The notes beneath the pieces were generated by a model that saw only the letters and a program-made list of their open reading frames with translations, was not told the DNA's origin and searched no databases. Of a stretch of DNA of 64,000 bases, positions 26,855 to 36,693 are shown one piece after another. How positions within the stretch are numbered: position 1 is the first letter of the stretch; every line of letters begins with the position of its first letter. This DNA comes from Chitinophaga jiangningensis (GTDB lineage: Bacteria > Bacteroidota > Bacteroidia > Chitinophagales > Chitinophagaceae). Location of the stretch: positions 571,716 through 635,715 of the forward strand of contig NZ_FRBL01000005.1 in the NCBI RefSeq assembly GCF_900142605.1, read 5' to 3'. The position numbers were made by a program, and so were the translations under genes.

Positions 26855-27622
26855 TTATAAAAAAACTTTTTCGTCGAGGATGGCAGACCATAACTGATGC
26901 CTCCAAACCAGCGACTGTTGGGCATATTGAGCTGCTTCGTTCCATTTCCCTTCGTCGGTGCCGCAGAGTTCCTGCACCATCTGCATCGCTAATTGACTGT
27001 GATGATCACCATCCACTTCAATATGTCTTTCCAGATAATAAATGAAAGTGGACAGCTTGCCTGGGAACTTTTTATCCAGATCTTTTACAAGCGCATAGAA
27101 CATGTCGGGAATGAGATCCTCCCGGCCAAAAGTGAATACGGCAGCCATCACATGCGCTTTGCCGGACGCAATTACGTCAAATGTAAAATTCAGGAATCCT
27201 TTTACACCTTCCGGTAAATCTGCGGCAGCAATGCTGTCTTTAATGCCTGTACCGGACATGGCCGCCTGAATCAGGGCCTGTACCGCAGTGGTATCGGCAC
27301 CAGCCTGCTGCATGGCTTTTTCGTACAGTTCGAAGTGGCTGCAACGATTACCGTCCATATCCACATCGCTTTCTTCTCCGGTAACGATTTCATTGATCAG
27401 GTAACGGGTGGCAGCGCTGCCTTTCGGTACCCAAGGTACATCCACGCAGGTGAGTTGCTGTTGCAGTCCTTTCAGGAGCGACATAAAATCCCATACTGCA
27501 AATACGTGGTATTGCATGAAGGTGCGAACGTCATCCAACGTCTGCAATTGTGCATAAAGGGGGTGTGCAACAACCTGCGCGCGTGCAGGAGCAATAGTTT
27601 CCTGAATCTTGTGTATGCTCAT
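26855..27622 (-). CDS. DUF3050 family protein
   Basis: A 255-residue all-helical protein matching DUF3050, a family predicted to have a haem-oxygenase-like fold. Histidine-rich helical motifs are visible (MQYHVFAVWDFMSLLKGLQ, YYLERHIEVDGDHHSQLA) and might hold a di-iron centre, as in other members of this fold. There is no signal peptide. It begins 18 bp after the recQ stop on the same strand and could be co-transcribed with it. Substrate unknown. Confidence 0.85.
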   Translation of the reverse strand: MSIHKIQETIAPARAQVVAHPLYAQLQTLDDVRTFMQYHVFAVWDFMSLLKGLQQQLTCVDVPWVPKGSAATRYLINEIVTGEESDVDMDGNRCSHFELYEKAMQQAGADTTAVQALIQAAMSGTGIKDSIAAADLPEGVKGFLNFTFDVIASGKAHVMAAVFTFGREDLIPDMFYALVKDLDKKFPGKLSTFIYYLERHIEVDGDHHSQLAMQMVQELCGTDEGKWNEAAQYAQQSLVWRHQLWSAILDEKVFL

Positions 27623-27640
27623 AAGAAGGTTTCGGTTTGC

Positions 27641-29839
27641 TTAGTTTCCGTACTCTACCAGGAATTTAATACGCATCAGTTTCAGCTGTTCCAGGGTGTA
27701 ATCGTTTTCAATCAGTTCCTCGCGGGCGAGAGCCAGGCTGGATGTTTCACAACCTTTAAAATATTCCATGATTTCGTCCTGTGCATAGTCGTCCAGCTCT
27801 TCGTCCAGGCAATAATCCACATTCAGTTTGGTACCGCTGGCTACGATGGTTTCCATTTCGTCCAGCAGTTTGGGAATAGTCAGCTCTTTGTTTTTAGCGA
27901 TGGTTTCCAGCGGGATTTTTTTATCGATGTTCTGAATGATAAATACTTTCAGACCGCTTTTGTTAACCACGCTTTTCATCACGAAATCATCCGGTTTGGT
28001 GATATCGTTTTCTTCTACGTATTTGGCTATAACGTCCACGAATTTCTTACCGTAGCGCATTGCTTTCCCTTTGCTCACGCCCTGGATTTTTTCAAGTTCC
28101 TGAACGGTGGTAGGGTATTGGGTAGCCATGTCTTCCAGGGAGGTTTCCAGGAAAATTACGAATGGCGGGAGATTTCTTTCTTTAGATACTTTTTTGCGAA
28201 GCTCTTTCAGCAGTTCAAACAGTACAGGATCAGCAGAAGCCTGTTGTGCAGTAGCTTCGTCCTCATCTTCGCTGTGCTCTTCGTCGAACTGATGGTTAAG
28301 CGCCACCATGATGGAATATGGCTTCTTCAGGAACTTCGTACCTTTTTCTGTTACTTTCAACAGACCATACTCTTCAATATCTTTCTCGATCAGGCCTTCC
28401 AGCATCATCTGACGCAGGAGGGAATTCCAGAAGTGAGCATCAAACTCTTTTCCTTCTCCGAAGATTTCCAGTTGATCGTGGCGATAGGTGGCAATCTGAG
28501 GGCTTGTTTTGCCCGTGATAATGTTTACCACATATTCGGAGCCAAAGCGTTCTTCCAGCGCCTGAATCGCCTTTAAAGCGATAACTACGCGGTTTTTAAC
28601 TTCAATCTTCTCCTTAGGATTACGGCAGTTATCGCACTGACCGCAATTTTCGGTTTCATATTTTTCCCCGAAGTAGTGGAGAATCACCTTACGGCGGCAA
28701 ACGGCGCTTTCAGCGTAGGCAACGGTTTCGTTGATCAGCTGTGCACCCATTTCGCGCTCGCTCAGCGGTTTATCACGCATGAGATGCTCCAGTTTCTGCA
28801 CATCCTGGTGGGAATAGAAACAGATACAGTTGCCCTCGAGGCCATCACGGCCGGCGCGCCCTGTTTCCTGGTAATAGTTTTCCAGGCTCTTAGGGATATT
28901 GTAGTGAATAACAAAACGAACATCGGGTTTATCAATGCCCATCCCGAAAGCGATGGTGGCTACGATAACTTCCACATCCTCATGCAGGAACATATCCTGA
29001 CGCTGTGCCCTGGTAGCCGGGTCCAGGCCGGCATGATAAGCTACTGCCTTGATATTGTTGGCTACCAGCATGTCTGCCAGTTCCTCCGTGGTTTTGCGGT
29101 TCAGGGTGTAGATGATGCCGCTTTTGCCTTTATGCTGGTGGATGTATTTTACAATTTCCTTGATGGTAACATCTTTCTTCCGTTTCTGCCGGATCTCATA
29201 GTAAAGGTTAGGGCGGTTAAAGGAAGATATAAAGATGTTCGGTGTATTAAGGCCGAGGTTTTTGACAATATCGCTCTGCACCTTCGGTGTAGCCGTGGCG
29301 GTCAGCGCAATGATTGGCAGGTTATCGGATATTTGTTCAATCATTTCCTTCAGGCGGCGGTATTCCGGTCTGAAGTCGTGCCCCCATTCAGAAATACAGT
29401 GCGCCTCATCCACCGCAATGAATGAGATTTCCAGATCCCTGAAAAAGTCCAGATTTTCCTGTTTGGTAAGTGTTTCCGGTGCCACATACAGCATTTTTGT
29501 TTTGCCGGAGAGCAGGTCCGTCCGTACTTTCTTGATTTGCGCCTTGGAAAGGGTTGAGTTGAGAAAATGCGCCACGTTATCCTTACTGCTGTAACCACGA
29601 ACCAGGTCTACCTGGTTTTTCATTAAAGCTATAAGGGGAGAAACAATGAGTGCGCAGCCGGGACTCATCAGAGCCGGCAACTGGTAACATAACGACTTAC
29701 CTCCACCGGTTGGCATGATCACAAATGTATCTTTGCCAGACAGGATGCTTTTTATTATGATTTCCTGATTTCCTTTAAAGGAATCGAACCCGAAATGTTC
29801 GCGTAATGCATCCATCAAACTTTCCTTAACAACAGCCAT
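27641..29839 (-). CDS. recQ: ATP-dependent DNA helicase RecQ
   Basis: A 732-residue RecQ helicase for recombination and repair. The Walker A motif PTGGGKS (K48) and DEAH box (144-147, VDEAHCISEWGHDF) are intact, followed by helicase motifs V-VI (ATIAFGMGIDKPDVRFV, YYQETGRAGRDG), the zinc cysteines (CRRKVILHYFG, CGQCDNC), the RQC winged helix and one HRDC domain (PPFVIFLETSLEDMA). A C-terminal extension beyond HRDC (from about 630) is common in Bacteroidota RecQ. Divergent from kdsD. Confidence 0.96.
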   Translation of the reverse strand: MAVVKESLMDALREHFGFDSFKGNQEIIIKSILSGKDTFVIMPTGGGKSLCYQLPALMSPGCALIVSPLIALMKNQVDLVRGYSSKDNVAHFLNSTLSKAQIKKVRTDLLSGKTKMLYVAPETLTKQENLDFFRDLEISFIAVDEAHCISEWGHDFRPEYRRLKEMIEQISDNLPIIALTATATPKVQSDIVKNLGLNTPNIFISSFNRPNLYYEIRQKRKKDVTIKEIVKYIHQHKGKSGIIYTLNRKTTEELADMLVANNIKAVAYHAGLDPATRAQRQDMFLHEDVEVIVATIAFGMGIDKPDVRFVIHYNIPKSLENYYQETGRAGRDGLEGNCICFYSHQDVQKLEHLMRDKPLSEREMGAQLINETVAYAESAVCRRKVILHYFGEKYETENCGQCDNCRNPKEKIEVKNRVVIALKAIQALEERFGSEYVVNIITGKTSPQIATYRHDQLEIFGEGKEFDAHFWNSLLRQMMLEGLIEKDIEEYGLLKVTEKGTKFLKKPYSIMVALNHQFDEEHSEDEDEATAQQASADPVLFELLKELRKKVSKERNLPPFVIFLETSLEDMATQYPTTVQELEKIQGVSKGKAMRYGKKFVDVIAKYVEENDITKPDDFVMKSVVNKSGLKVFIIQNIDKKIPLETIAKNKELTIPKLLDEMETIVASGTKLNVDYCLDEELDDYAQDEIMEYFKGCETSSLALAREELIENDYTLEQLKLMRIKFLVEYGN

Positions 29840-29883
29840 TGCATTTCATTTTATACGGTAAACTCTAAAGAACTAACAAATGA

Positions 29884-29891
29884 CAAATTTA
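29884..29891 (-). promoter_or_regulatory. -7 element of recQ promoter
   Basis: TAAATTTG on the minus strand matches TAnnTTTG about 45 bp before the recQ ATG; no matching -33 box is seen. Confidence 0.4.
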
Positions 29892-29984
29892 GTTTATATG
29901 TTTTTTAGGGGACACGAAGTTACTTAAAAAAGTGCGGACGGGCAATATTAAATAACTAGAGTTCCCTTGCTGGGTAAAAAATGA

Positions 29985-29992
29985 TAAATTTG
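29985..29992 (+). promoter_or_regulatory. -7 element of the kdsD operon promoter
   Basis: TAAATTTG matches TAnnTTTG 9 bp before the kdsD ATG, with TTG at 29967-29969 upstream. The leader would be only a few bases. Confidence 0.45.
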
Positions 29993-30001
29993 TAAATCGT
30001 C

Positions 30002-30976
30002 ATGAAAAGGAATTTAACTATAGATATAGGTCAGGTTGCCAAACGCACAATAGCAGTGGAAGCATCAGCTATCAATGATTTGCAGCAGTTTATAGATGCA
30101 GATTTTGAAAAGGTGGTGGAATTGATCGCTACCTGCGCCGGTCGCCTCGTAGTTACAGGCATCGGAAAAAGTGCAATTATTGGCCAGAAAATAGTTGCAA
30201 CCCTCAATTCAACCGGTACCCCGGCGCTGTTTATGCACGCCGCCGATGCCATACATGGAGACCTTGGCATGATCCGCCAGGATGATATTGTGCTCTGTAT
30301 CTCCAAAAGTGGGACTTCTGCCGAAATAAAAGTATTGGTGCCACTGGTCAAAAACTTCGGTAATACCCTGGTGGCCATGGTGGGCAACACAGCTTCTTTT
30401 CTTGCCACAGAGGCTGATTACGTGTTAAATACCACTGTTACACAGGAAGCCTGCCCCAATAACCTGGCACCTACCACCAGCACCACCGCACAGCTGGTTA
30501 TGGGAGATGCCCTGGCAGTTTGCCTGATTGAATGGCACGGTTTTACCGCTGCTGATTTTGCTAAGTTCCACCCGGGCGGTGCATTAGGAAAAAAACTATA
30601 TCTCAAAGTGCAGGACCTCTGCAAGCTGCATGAAGCACCTAAGGTGCTGCTGACCAGCTCATTACGAGATGTTATAGTAGAAATTTCTTCCAAAATGCTG
30701 GGCGTCACTGCCGTGCTGGACAACCAGGGAAAGCTCTGCGGTATCATCACCGATGGGGATTTAAGGAGAATGCTGGAGAAAAATGTACACACGGAAACAG
30801 TTACCGCACAGGATATTATGTCCAGCAATCCTAAAACCATTCAACAGGATGAGCTGGCTATAAATGCCCTGGAGATGATGCGCAAAAATGATATCACGCA
30901 GCTGCTGGCCATGGACGGCGACAGGTACAGTGGTATCATACATTTACATGATTTAATCAGAGAAGGAATTATATAA
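30002..30976 (+). CDS. kdsD: Arabinose-5-phosphate isomerase (KdsD/KpsF)
   Basis: Converts ribulose-5-phosphate to arabinose-5-phosphate, the first step to Kdo for lipopolysaccharide. The 324 residues have an N-terminal SIS domain (GRLVVTGIGKSAIIGQKIVAT, then SKSGTSAEIKVLVP and LGKKLYLKVQDL at its end) and two C-terminal CBS repeats (about 200-324; LCGIITDGDLRRML, DRYSGIIHLHDLIREGII). It heads an operon with manC (1-bp gap) and an aminotransferase. It supplies the Kdo route whose later, amino-modified steps are encoded at 53.8-56.9 kb. Confidence 0.93.
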   Translation: MKRNLTIDIGQVAKRTIAVEASAINDLQQFIDADFEKVVELIATCAGRLVVTGIGKSAIIGQKIVATLNSTGTPALFMHAADAIHGDLGMIRQDDIVLCISKSGTSAEIKVLVPLVKNFGNTLVAMVGNTASFLATEADYVLNTTVTQEACPNNLAPTTSTTAQLVMGDALAVCLIEWHGFTAADFAKFHPGGALGKKLYLKVQDLCKLHEAPKVLLTSSLRDVIVEISSKMLGVTAVLDNQGKLCGIITDGDLRRMLEKNVHTETVTAQDIMSSNPKTIQQDELAINALEMMRKNDITQLLAMDGDRYSGIIHLHDLIREGII

Positions 30977-30977
30977 A

Positions 30978-32069
30978 ATGACACAACTTAACAGCCACTT
31001 TTATGTGGCAATAATGGCGGGTGGCATTGGAAGTCGATTTTGGCCCCATAGTCGCACTGATAATCCCAAGCAGTTCCTCGACATCCTGAATACAGGAAAA
31101 ACACTGCTGCAGTGGACTTATGAAAGGTTTGCCCAATTTATTCCAAAGGGAAATATTTATGTTGTTACCCATCATCAATATACTTCCAAAGTAGCAGAAC
31201 AGTTGCCTGAGCTGCCTTTTGATAACATCGTAAGTGAGCCTTCCCGGAAGAATACTGCCCCTTGCGTGGCTTACATCTCCCATAAAATAAATAAGCAGGA
31301 TCCTAAAGCCAATATTATTTGTGCCCCGGCAGATCACCTGATCCTCGACCCTACGGCTTTTACCAACGCCTGCCTGAACGCTCTGCTGTTTGTACAAAAA
31401 CACAGTGCACTGCTCACCCTTGGTATTAAGCCTACCCGCCCTGACACCGGTTATGGCTATATCCAGTTTGAACCACAACAGGTAGCAGACGATGTATACC
31501 AGGTTAAAACGTTTACAGAAAAGCCCAACCTGGAACTGGCTAAAACATTCATCCAAAGCGGCGATTTCCTCTGGAACGCCGGCATCTTTGTATGGAATGT
31601 AAAAACCATCCTCGCGGCTTTCAAAAAATACCTGCCTGAAATCGACGAACTGTTTGAAGCCAGTACGCCGTATCTCAATACAGGAGAAGAAAAAGAAGCT
31701 ATAGAAAAGGTTTATCCGCAATGCACTAACATCTCCATAGATTATGGTATCATGGAAAAAGCGGATAACGTATATGTAATACCTTCCAATTTTGGTTGGA
31801 GTGACCTGGGAACCTGGGCTTCCGCTTATGAAAACATTGAAAAGGATTACCTGGGAAATGCCGTACAGGGAAAGAATGTGGTGGTAATTGACGCTACTAA
31901 ATGTATGGTTAAAGTTCCTAACGAAAAATTAGTATTGCTGCAAGGGCTGGATGAAATGATCGTGATTGATACGCCTGATGTGCTGCTGATCGCCAAAAAG
32001 GATCACGAGCAGCAGATCAAGGATTACGTGGCAGAAATCAAAAGAAACAAAGGCGAAAAGTTTTTATAA
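30978..32069 (+). CDS. manC: Mannose-1-phosphate guanylyltransferase
   Basis: Makes GDP-mannose from mannose-1-phosphate and GTP for glycan synthesis. The 363-residue nucleotidyltransferase has the signature AIMAGGIGSRFWPHSRTDNP-KQFLD (about 12-37) and LTEKP-like KTFTEKPN, and FGWSDLGTW near residue 272. It is the short form without the C-terminal phosphomannose isomerase domain. It begins 1 bp after kdsD, so the two are translationally linked. Confidence 0.93.
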   Translation: MTQLNSHFYVAIMAGGIGSRFWPHSRTDNPKQFLDILNTGKTLLQWTYERFAQFIPKGNIYVVTHHQYTSKVAEQLPELPFDNIVSEPSRKNTAPCVAYISHKINKQDPKANIICAPADHLILDPTAFTNACLNALLFVQKHSALLTLGIKPTRPDTGYGYIQFEPQQVADDVYQVKTFTEKPNLELAKTFIQSGDFLWNAGIFVWNVKTILAAFKKYLPEIDELFEASTPYLNTGEEKEAIEKVYPQCTNISIDYGIMEKADNVYVIPSNFGWSDLGTWASAYENIEKDYLGNAVQGKNVVVIDATKCMVKVPNEKLVLLQGLDEMIVIDTPDVLLIAKKDHEQQIKDYVAEIKRNKGEKFL

Positions 32070-32078
32070 GCGCACACT

Positions 32079-33212
32079 ATGTCTAAGCTGCCAAACGTAG
32101 GCACTACGATCTTTTCTGTGATGTCGGCCCTGGCCGCAGAACACAAAGCCATCAACCTCTCACAGGGATTTCCTGATTTTGATTGCAGCGATGAGCTGAA
32201 AGCATTTGTAAACGAAGCCATGCTGCAGGGGCATAATCAATATGCGCCAATGCCGGGCCTCCTTCAATTGCGCAGCGCCATTGCAGAAAAAGTGGAACAG
32301 CTGTACCAGCAACAGGTAGATCCGGAAACTGAAATTACAATTACGCCCGGTGGTACTTACGCTATCTTTACTGCTATTGCAACGTATATCCGTCCGGGTG
32401 ACGAAGTAATTATTTTTGAGCCTGCATACGACAGCTATATTCCCAATGTGCTGGTAAACGGAGGAAAGCCGGTACTGATCCCGCTTTCTTTCCCTGATTA
32501 CCGCATCAACTGGGAAGAGGTGAGAAGTAAAATCACTCCTAACACCCGCATGATTATGGTGAATACTCCCCATAATCCTACCGGTAGCATCTTACAGGAA
32601 AATGATATAGCAGAATTGGAGAAGCTGGTAGCGGAGTTTGATCTGCTGGTATTATCGGACGAAGTATATGAGCACCTGGTTTATGATGGCGCGCTGCACC
32701 ATAGTATTCTGCGTTATCCCAACATTTTCCGCAATAGTTTTGTGACGTTCTCCTTCGGCAAAGTATTTCATAATACCGGATGGAAAATGGGCTATTGCAT
32801 AGCACCTAAGCACCTGATGCAGGAGTACAGGAAAGTGCACCAATACCTGTGTTTTTCTGTCAATACCCCTATGCAGTACGGACTGGCGAAGTTTCTCGAA
32901 ACACCCTCGCATTACCTGGAGTTACCATCTTTCTATCAACAGAAAAGAGATTACTTCCTGGAACTGATGCGGGATACGCGTTTTACACCACTGGCAAGTA
33001 AGGGTAGCTATTTTCAACTGATGAAGTACGACAGAATTTCAGATGAGGGAGATAAGGAATTCGCTACGAGAATTACCCGCGAGTTTGGCGTGGCTGCTAT
33101 TCCCGTATCCGCATTTTACGAAAACGGGAAAGATGACCATGTAGTGAGATTCTGTTTTGCAAAGAAGCAAGAGACTCTTGAGGCCGCAGCTGCGCGCCTG
33201 GCAAAGATTTGA
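32079..33212 (+). CDS. PLP aminotransferase, methionine/kynurenine-aminotransferase type (YbdL-like)
   Basis: A 377-residue class-I/II aminotransferase. Signatures are NLSQGFPDF (26-34), TPHNPTG (163-169), the Asp/Tyr pair in SDEVYEHL (193-200) and the PLP lysine K228 in TFSFGKVFHNTGWKMGY. These match the YbdL methionine aminotransferase group, which works in methionine salvage. It follows manC by 9 bp in the same operon, though its chemistry is unrelated to sugar synthesis. An inverted repeat after the stop likely ends the operon. Confidence 0.88.
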   Translation: MSKLPNVGTTIFSVMSALAAEHKAINLSQGFPDFDCSDELKAFVNEAMLQGHNQYAPMPGLLQLRSAIAEKVEQLYQQQVDPETEITITPGGTYAIFTAIATYIRPGDEVIIFEPAYDSYIPNVLVNGGKPVLIPLSFPDYRINWEEVRSKITPNTRMIMVNTPHNPTGSILQENDIAELEKLVAEFDLLVLSDEVYEHLVYDGALHHSILRYPNIFRNSFVTFSFGKVFHNTGWKMGYCIAPKHLMQEYRKVHQYLCFSVNTPMQYGLAKFLETPSHYLELPSFYQQKRDYFLELMRDTRFTPLASKGSYFQLMKYDRISDEGDKEFATRITREFGVAAIPVSAFYENGKDDHVVRFCFAKKQETLEAAAARLAKI

Positions 33213-33231
33213 TCTTATTTATCATAAGCGA

Positions 33232-33308
33232 AGAGGAGGCTGTTAATAACCTGTCGGACAATCACCCCTAAATAGATTATCCGAAACGGTTAATAACGCC
33301 TCCTTTCT
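33232..33308 (+). terminator. Imperfect hairpin ending the kdsD-manC-aminotransferase operon
   Basis: AGGAGGC at 33234-33240 pairs with GCCTCCT at 33298-33304, and the adjoining GTTAATAACC/GGTTAATAAC blocks pair almost fully. A TTTCTT tail follows. The loop is long, so this is moderate evidence. Confidence 0.5.
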
Positions 33309-33354
33309 TATTTGAACACAGACATTCCTTCTTTGAATATAAAAGAGCGTATGG

Positions 33355-34041
33355 TTACACAGCTACTGCTGCGGCCTCTGGCTCATATTTCCCTTCCAGG
33401 ATCAGGGTATGATCCATGAATGAAACCACGCCGGTTTCTACATCGTAGGAAGCACCAATAATGCCTATTTCTCCTTTCAGAATCATATCGCGCAGGATAA
33501 GGCTTTGTTCCATGATCGCCTGCACGGAGCGTTCCACATGCAGTCTGGATACCGCTTCCACAAATTCGTGGTTATGTGAATTTCTTTCTCCGGGAACATT
33601 TTTAACAGCAAATACTGCCGGTGTGATTTTACCCAGTAAGGCGGTGAGGTTGCCCAGTTCCACATGGTCGCAGGCACCTTTAATGGCACCGCATTTAGTA
33701 TGCCCCAGTACCACAATAAATTTGGAACCGGCTACCTTGCAGGCATATTCCAGGCTACCCAGCACGTTTTCAGAAATTACGTTACCTGCCAGGCGGATGC
33801 TGAAGATATCGCCCAGGCCCTGATCAAAGATCAGTTCAGCGGAGGTGCGGGAGTCCATGCAGCTAACGATTGCTGCCATAGGCCACTGCCCGTTGGAAGT
33901 ATCGTTCATCATTTGCAGGAGGTTACGGTTTACACGCAGGTTCTCCACAAAACGGAGGTTACCGGCTCTCAGTAATTCCAATGCCTGCTTAGGTGTAATA
34001 TTTGCCTGTGCTTCTTTATTGAGTGTTTTCATTTTTTTCAC
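33355..34041 (-). CDS. Beta-class carbonic anhydrase
   Basis: Interconverts CO2 and bicarbonate using zinc. The ligands are C61 and D63 in VSCMDSR, H114 and C117 in VLGHTKCGA, as in the beta class. At 228 residues it is a standard cytosolic member. Two ATG starts are possible (34041 or 34032). It lies 77 bp downstream of a SulP transporter on the same strand, and the pair suggests bicarbonate uptake and equilibration. Confidence 0.94.
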   Translation of the reverse strand: MKKMKTLNKEAQANITPKQALELLRAGNLRFVENLRVNRNLLQMMNDTSNGQWPMAAIVSCMDSRTSAELIFDQGLGDIFSIRLAGNVISENVLGSLEYACKVAGSKFIVVLGHTKCGAIKGACDHVELGNLTALLGKITPAVFAVKNVPGERNSHNHEFVEAVSRLHVERSVQAIMEQSLILRDMILKGEIGIIGASYDVETGVVSFMDHTLILEGKYEPEAAAVAV

Positions 34042-34118
34042 ATTTTGTCAGTTAGTTAAATAATCGATGATGAAGGGCATGGCTTCCGTGTTTTCTCCTA
34101 TCATCATTATGCATAAGT

Positions 34119-35753
34119 TTAGTTCAGTTGTAATTCCTTCAGTAAATCGTTATGATTTCCTGACGCGATCGTATGCACATGACCGTTAGTAATACGGGTT
34201 TGTTGCTCGTTGGTCAGTGAAGGAGAGTTCTGAATCTTGTATACGTCTTTGAATCCTGTCAGCACCACCTGAATATTTTTCTGAGGTGCTTTGATTTCTT
34301 TAAACTCCCGGATCGTTTGCAACACATCGAAATCTATATAAGCAGTTTTATTAGCGTCGATGATTACAGTCGTATTGGCAGGGAGATGATCCAGTGTCAG
34401 CAGGATGCTGGCTTTATTCAGGAAGGAAACTTCCTGTGCCAGTTCAAGTCTGATACTATCGCCGGACTGGTATTTCTCTTTTCTGAAGTAGTAAGAGCTT
34501 TTCATGTTGCCACGGAGGATGGCGAGTACACTTACGGCCATACCCAGGGCAATACCGATCAGCAGGTCAGTAAATACGATAGCTACCACAGTTACCAGGA
34601 AAGGCACCCATTGGTATTTGCCGTTTTTGAACATCTCCCTGAAGATGGAAATTTTACAAAGCTTATAACCTGTTACCAGCAGTACGGCGGCCAGTGTAGC
34701 CAGCGGGATCATGTTCAGGAATGGGGCGATCAGTGCAGTACAAACCAGCAGCAAGGTACCATGGATCATGGTCGACAGCTTGGTGCGGCCGCCTGCGTTG
34801 ATGTTGGCACTGGAGCGAACGATTACCGAAGTGATAGGCAAACCACCGATCAAACCACTAACGATATTACCAATACCCTGGGCTTTTAGCTCACGGTTAG
34901 GAGAGGTATAGCGTTTCAGCGGATCGAGTTTATCAGTAGCTTCTACGTTCAGTAATGTTTCAATGGACGCCACAATTGCTACAGTGACGGCGGTGATCCA
35001 TACTTCCTTGTTAGTGATGGCAGAAAATCTTGGTAAGGTAAACTGCCCCAGGAAGTCATCAAAACTAGCAGGTACAGGTAATCTTACCAGGTGATTGTCG
35101 CCCAATGCCAGCACGGCGCTACCTGAAAAGGCCATGTTCAGCAGGATACCTGCGATTACGGCCACCAGTGGCGCCGGCACGACGCTGACTTTGGGTAATT
35201 TGCTCCAATACAGAATAATAAAAATAGAAACTATGGTTATAATGGTAGCCCCCAGGCTGATATGGTTAATAGCGGCCAGCAGTGTGTTTTCGGCATCTAT
35301 GAATTCATAGGTGCTTTCACTGCTTTTGTCGTAGCCAAAAGCGTATGGCAGCTGTTTCATAATAATGATAATACCGATGGCAGTCAGCATACCCGTAATT
35401 ACGTTAGACGGGAAGTAGTTAGCCACGGTGCCGGCTTTCAGCAGGCCAAAGGCCAATTGGATTGCACCGGCAATCACTATACTCAACAGGAAGATATCGA
35501 AGGCACCCAGTTTGGTAATAGCGGCAAGTACCACAGCGGTTAAACCGGCTGCGGGTCCACTCACGCTGAGATTGGAGCCACTAAAGAAGCCGATTACGAT
35601 ACCACCAATGATACCGGCGATCATACCGGAGAACAGGGGAGCACCCGATGCCAGGGCTATACCCAGACACAGGGGAACAGCGATGAGAAAAACCACAAGA
35701 CCTGCAGAGAGGTCGCCTTTTATATTCGAGAAGATGGAAGTCTGTTTGTTCAT
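34119..35753 (-). CDS. SulP-family anion transporter with STAS domain, probable bicarbonate transporter
   Basis: A 544-residue inner-membrane transporter with about 12-14 helices (for example LSAGLVVFLIAVPLCLGIALA near the start), the SulP signature region (GGLPITSVIVRSSANINAGGRTK across about 312-335) and a C-terminal cytosolic STAS domain (from about 440; TTVIIDANKTAYIDFDVLQT). SulP proteins move sulfate, bicarbonate or dicarboxylates. The adjacent beta carbonic anhydrase favours bicarbonate, but that is inference. The ~250 bp upstream hold no gene. Confidence 0.9.
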   Translation of the reverse strand: MNKQTSIFSNIKGDLSAGLVVFLIAVPLCLGIALASGAPLFSGMIAGIIGGIVIGFFSGSNLSVSGPAAGLTAVVLAAITKLGAFDIFLLSIVIAGAIQLAFGLLKAGTVANYFPSNVITGMLTAIGIIIIMKQLPYAFGYDKSSESTYEFIDAENTLLAAINHISLGATIITIVSIFIILYWSKLPKVSVVPAPLVAVIAGILLNMAFSGSAVLALGDNHLVRLPVPASFDDFLGQFTLPRFSAITNKEVWITAVTVAIVASIETLLNVEATDKLDPLKRYTSPNRELKAQGIGNIVSGLIGGLPITSVIVRSSANINAGGRTKLSTMIHGTLLLVCTALIAPFLNMIPLATLAAVLLVTGYKLCKISIFREMFKNGKYQWVPFLVTVVAIVFTDLLIGIALGMAVSVLAILRGNMKSSYYFRKEKYQSGDSIRLELAQEVSFLNKASILLTLDHLPANTTVIIDANKTAYIDFDVLQTIREFKEIKAPQKNIQVVLTGFKDVYKIQNSPSLTNEQQTRITNGHVHTIASGNHNDLLKELQLN

Positions 35754-36006
35754 GGCATTAGAATTTTCACTTTAGGGATCAGGCTTCCGGATAGCAATAC
35801 GAAGCGTACTGCAACCGTGGAAGATTACCTACAGGAATAATGAGCTACATGGAACGGACAAGACAGTCGGTTATACACACGAGTACCTTTAAGTGTACAG
35901 GTATGGACACACGAGTCCGCGTAGCGACAAATGAGCGTTAAATAAAAAATGTTTGATTAAAGACTGTACGTTAGCGTGCGTGTACAGCTGATACTATGTG
36001 TTATAA

Positions 36007-36300
36007 TCAGGCAAGGGAGCCATTTGGAGGGGGACAGTGTATTTCCTGGGCAGGACTGCTGGGAATATCTTCGTTGGAATGAAAGCGGTTAAGTTTGATT
36101 TCCAGGAGCAGATTCCCTCGTAAGAGGTCATCCGCATGATGGCAGAATTTGAGTTCCTTGGCGAGTTTTAAATGGTCGCCACCTTCAACCGGATGTTCTT
36201 CCACAATCTGGTTATTGAACAGTATTTTTCCTACCTCCTTTATCGGGAGGAACTGAGACACCATCAGTGTCAATAGAAATATACCAATAACCCTTTTCAT
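36007..36300 (-). CDS. Small exported hypothetical protein
   Basis: A 97-residue protein with a probable signal peptide or membrane anchor at the N-terminus (RVIGIFLLTLMVSQFLPI). The rest is short and contains FCHHADDL and a C-terminal EIHCPPPNG, two Cys/His patches that might bind metal. I do not recognise the family. It stands alone between the SulP gene and padR. Confidence 0.55.
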   Translation of the reverse strand: MKRVIGIFLLTLMVSQFLPIKEVGKILFNNQIVEEHPVEGGDHLKLAKELKFCHHADDLLRGNLLLEIKLNRFHSNEDIPSSPAQEIHCPPPNGSLA

Positions 36301-36693
36301 CTTAATGCTTTAGCAATGAAGAAATTTGATAGCAAATAACTGCATCCGCTAATGTTCAATACATGTGTTTACGTCCGATACAAATGTAAATTAGGGAGTT
36401 GAGAAATAATATCACTAATCCATTAAAAAAATGTTAAAGCGTTTTAACAGATTTTCATCCCTATTATTTTACCGCTCATCCCAATTAATTAAATTAGTAA
36501 TATTTTATATATTTCTAGGGAGATGTAATACCCGCTTAGGTTTAATGCTAAAGTATGGGTAATATTTATAACAAGTTATTTTGTTTTCCATGGTATTGTG
36601 TATTGCATAGTAGTGTAAAAGTCGTATGTTTGTATCGTAAAGTTGAAAATAGCTATCACAACCACCATTAATAATTATTAAAGCTCACTTGCC
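36301..36693. other. 393-bp AT-rich gap before padR
   Basis: No gene is seen. The region contains the padR promoter (listed separately) in an otherwise featureless AT-rich sequence. Confidence 0.6.
36603..36632 (+). promoter_or_regulatory. Promoter of padR-pspC
   Basis: TTG at 36603-36605 and TATGTTTG at 36625-36632 are 19 bp apart, the ideal Bacteroidota spacing. It lies about 60 bp before the padR ATG. Confidence 0.65.

Noticed and set aside
27335..28576. 413-residue open frame on the plus strand
   Set aside because: Antisense to the DUF3050 and recQ genes.
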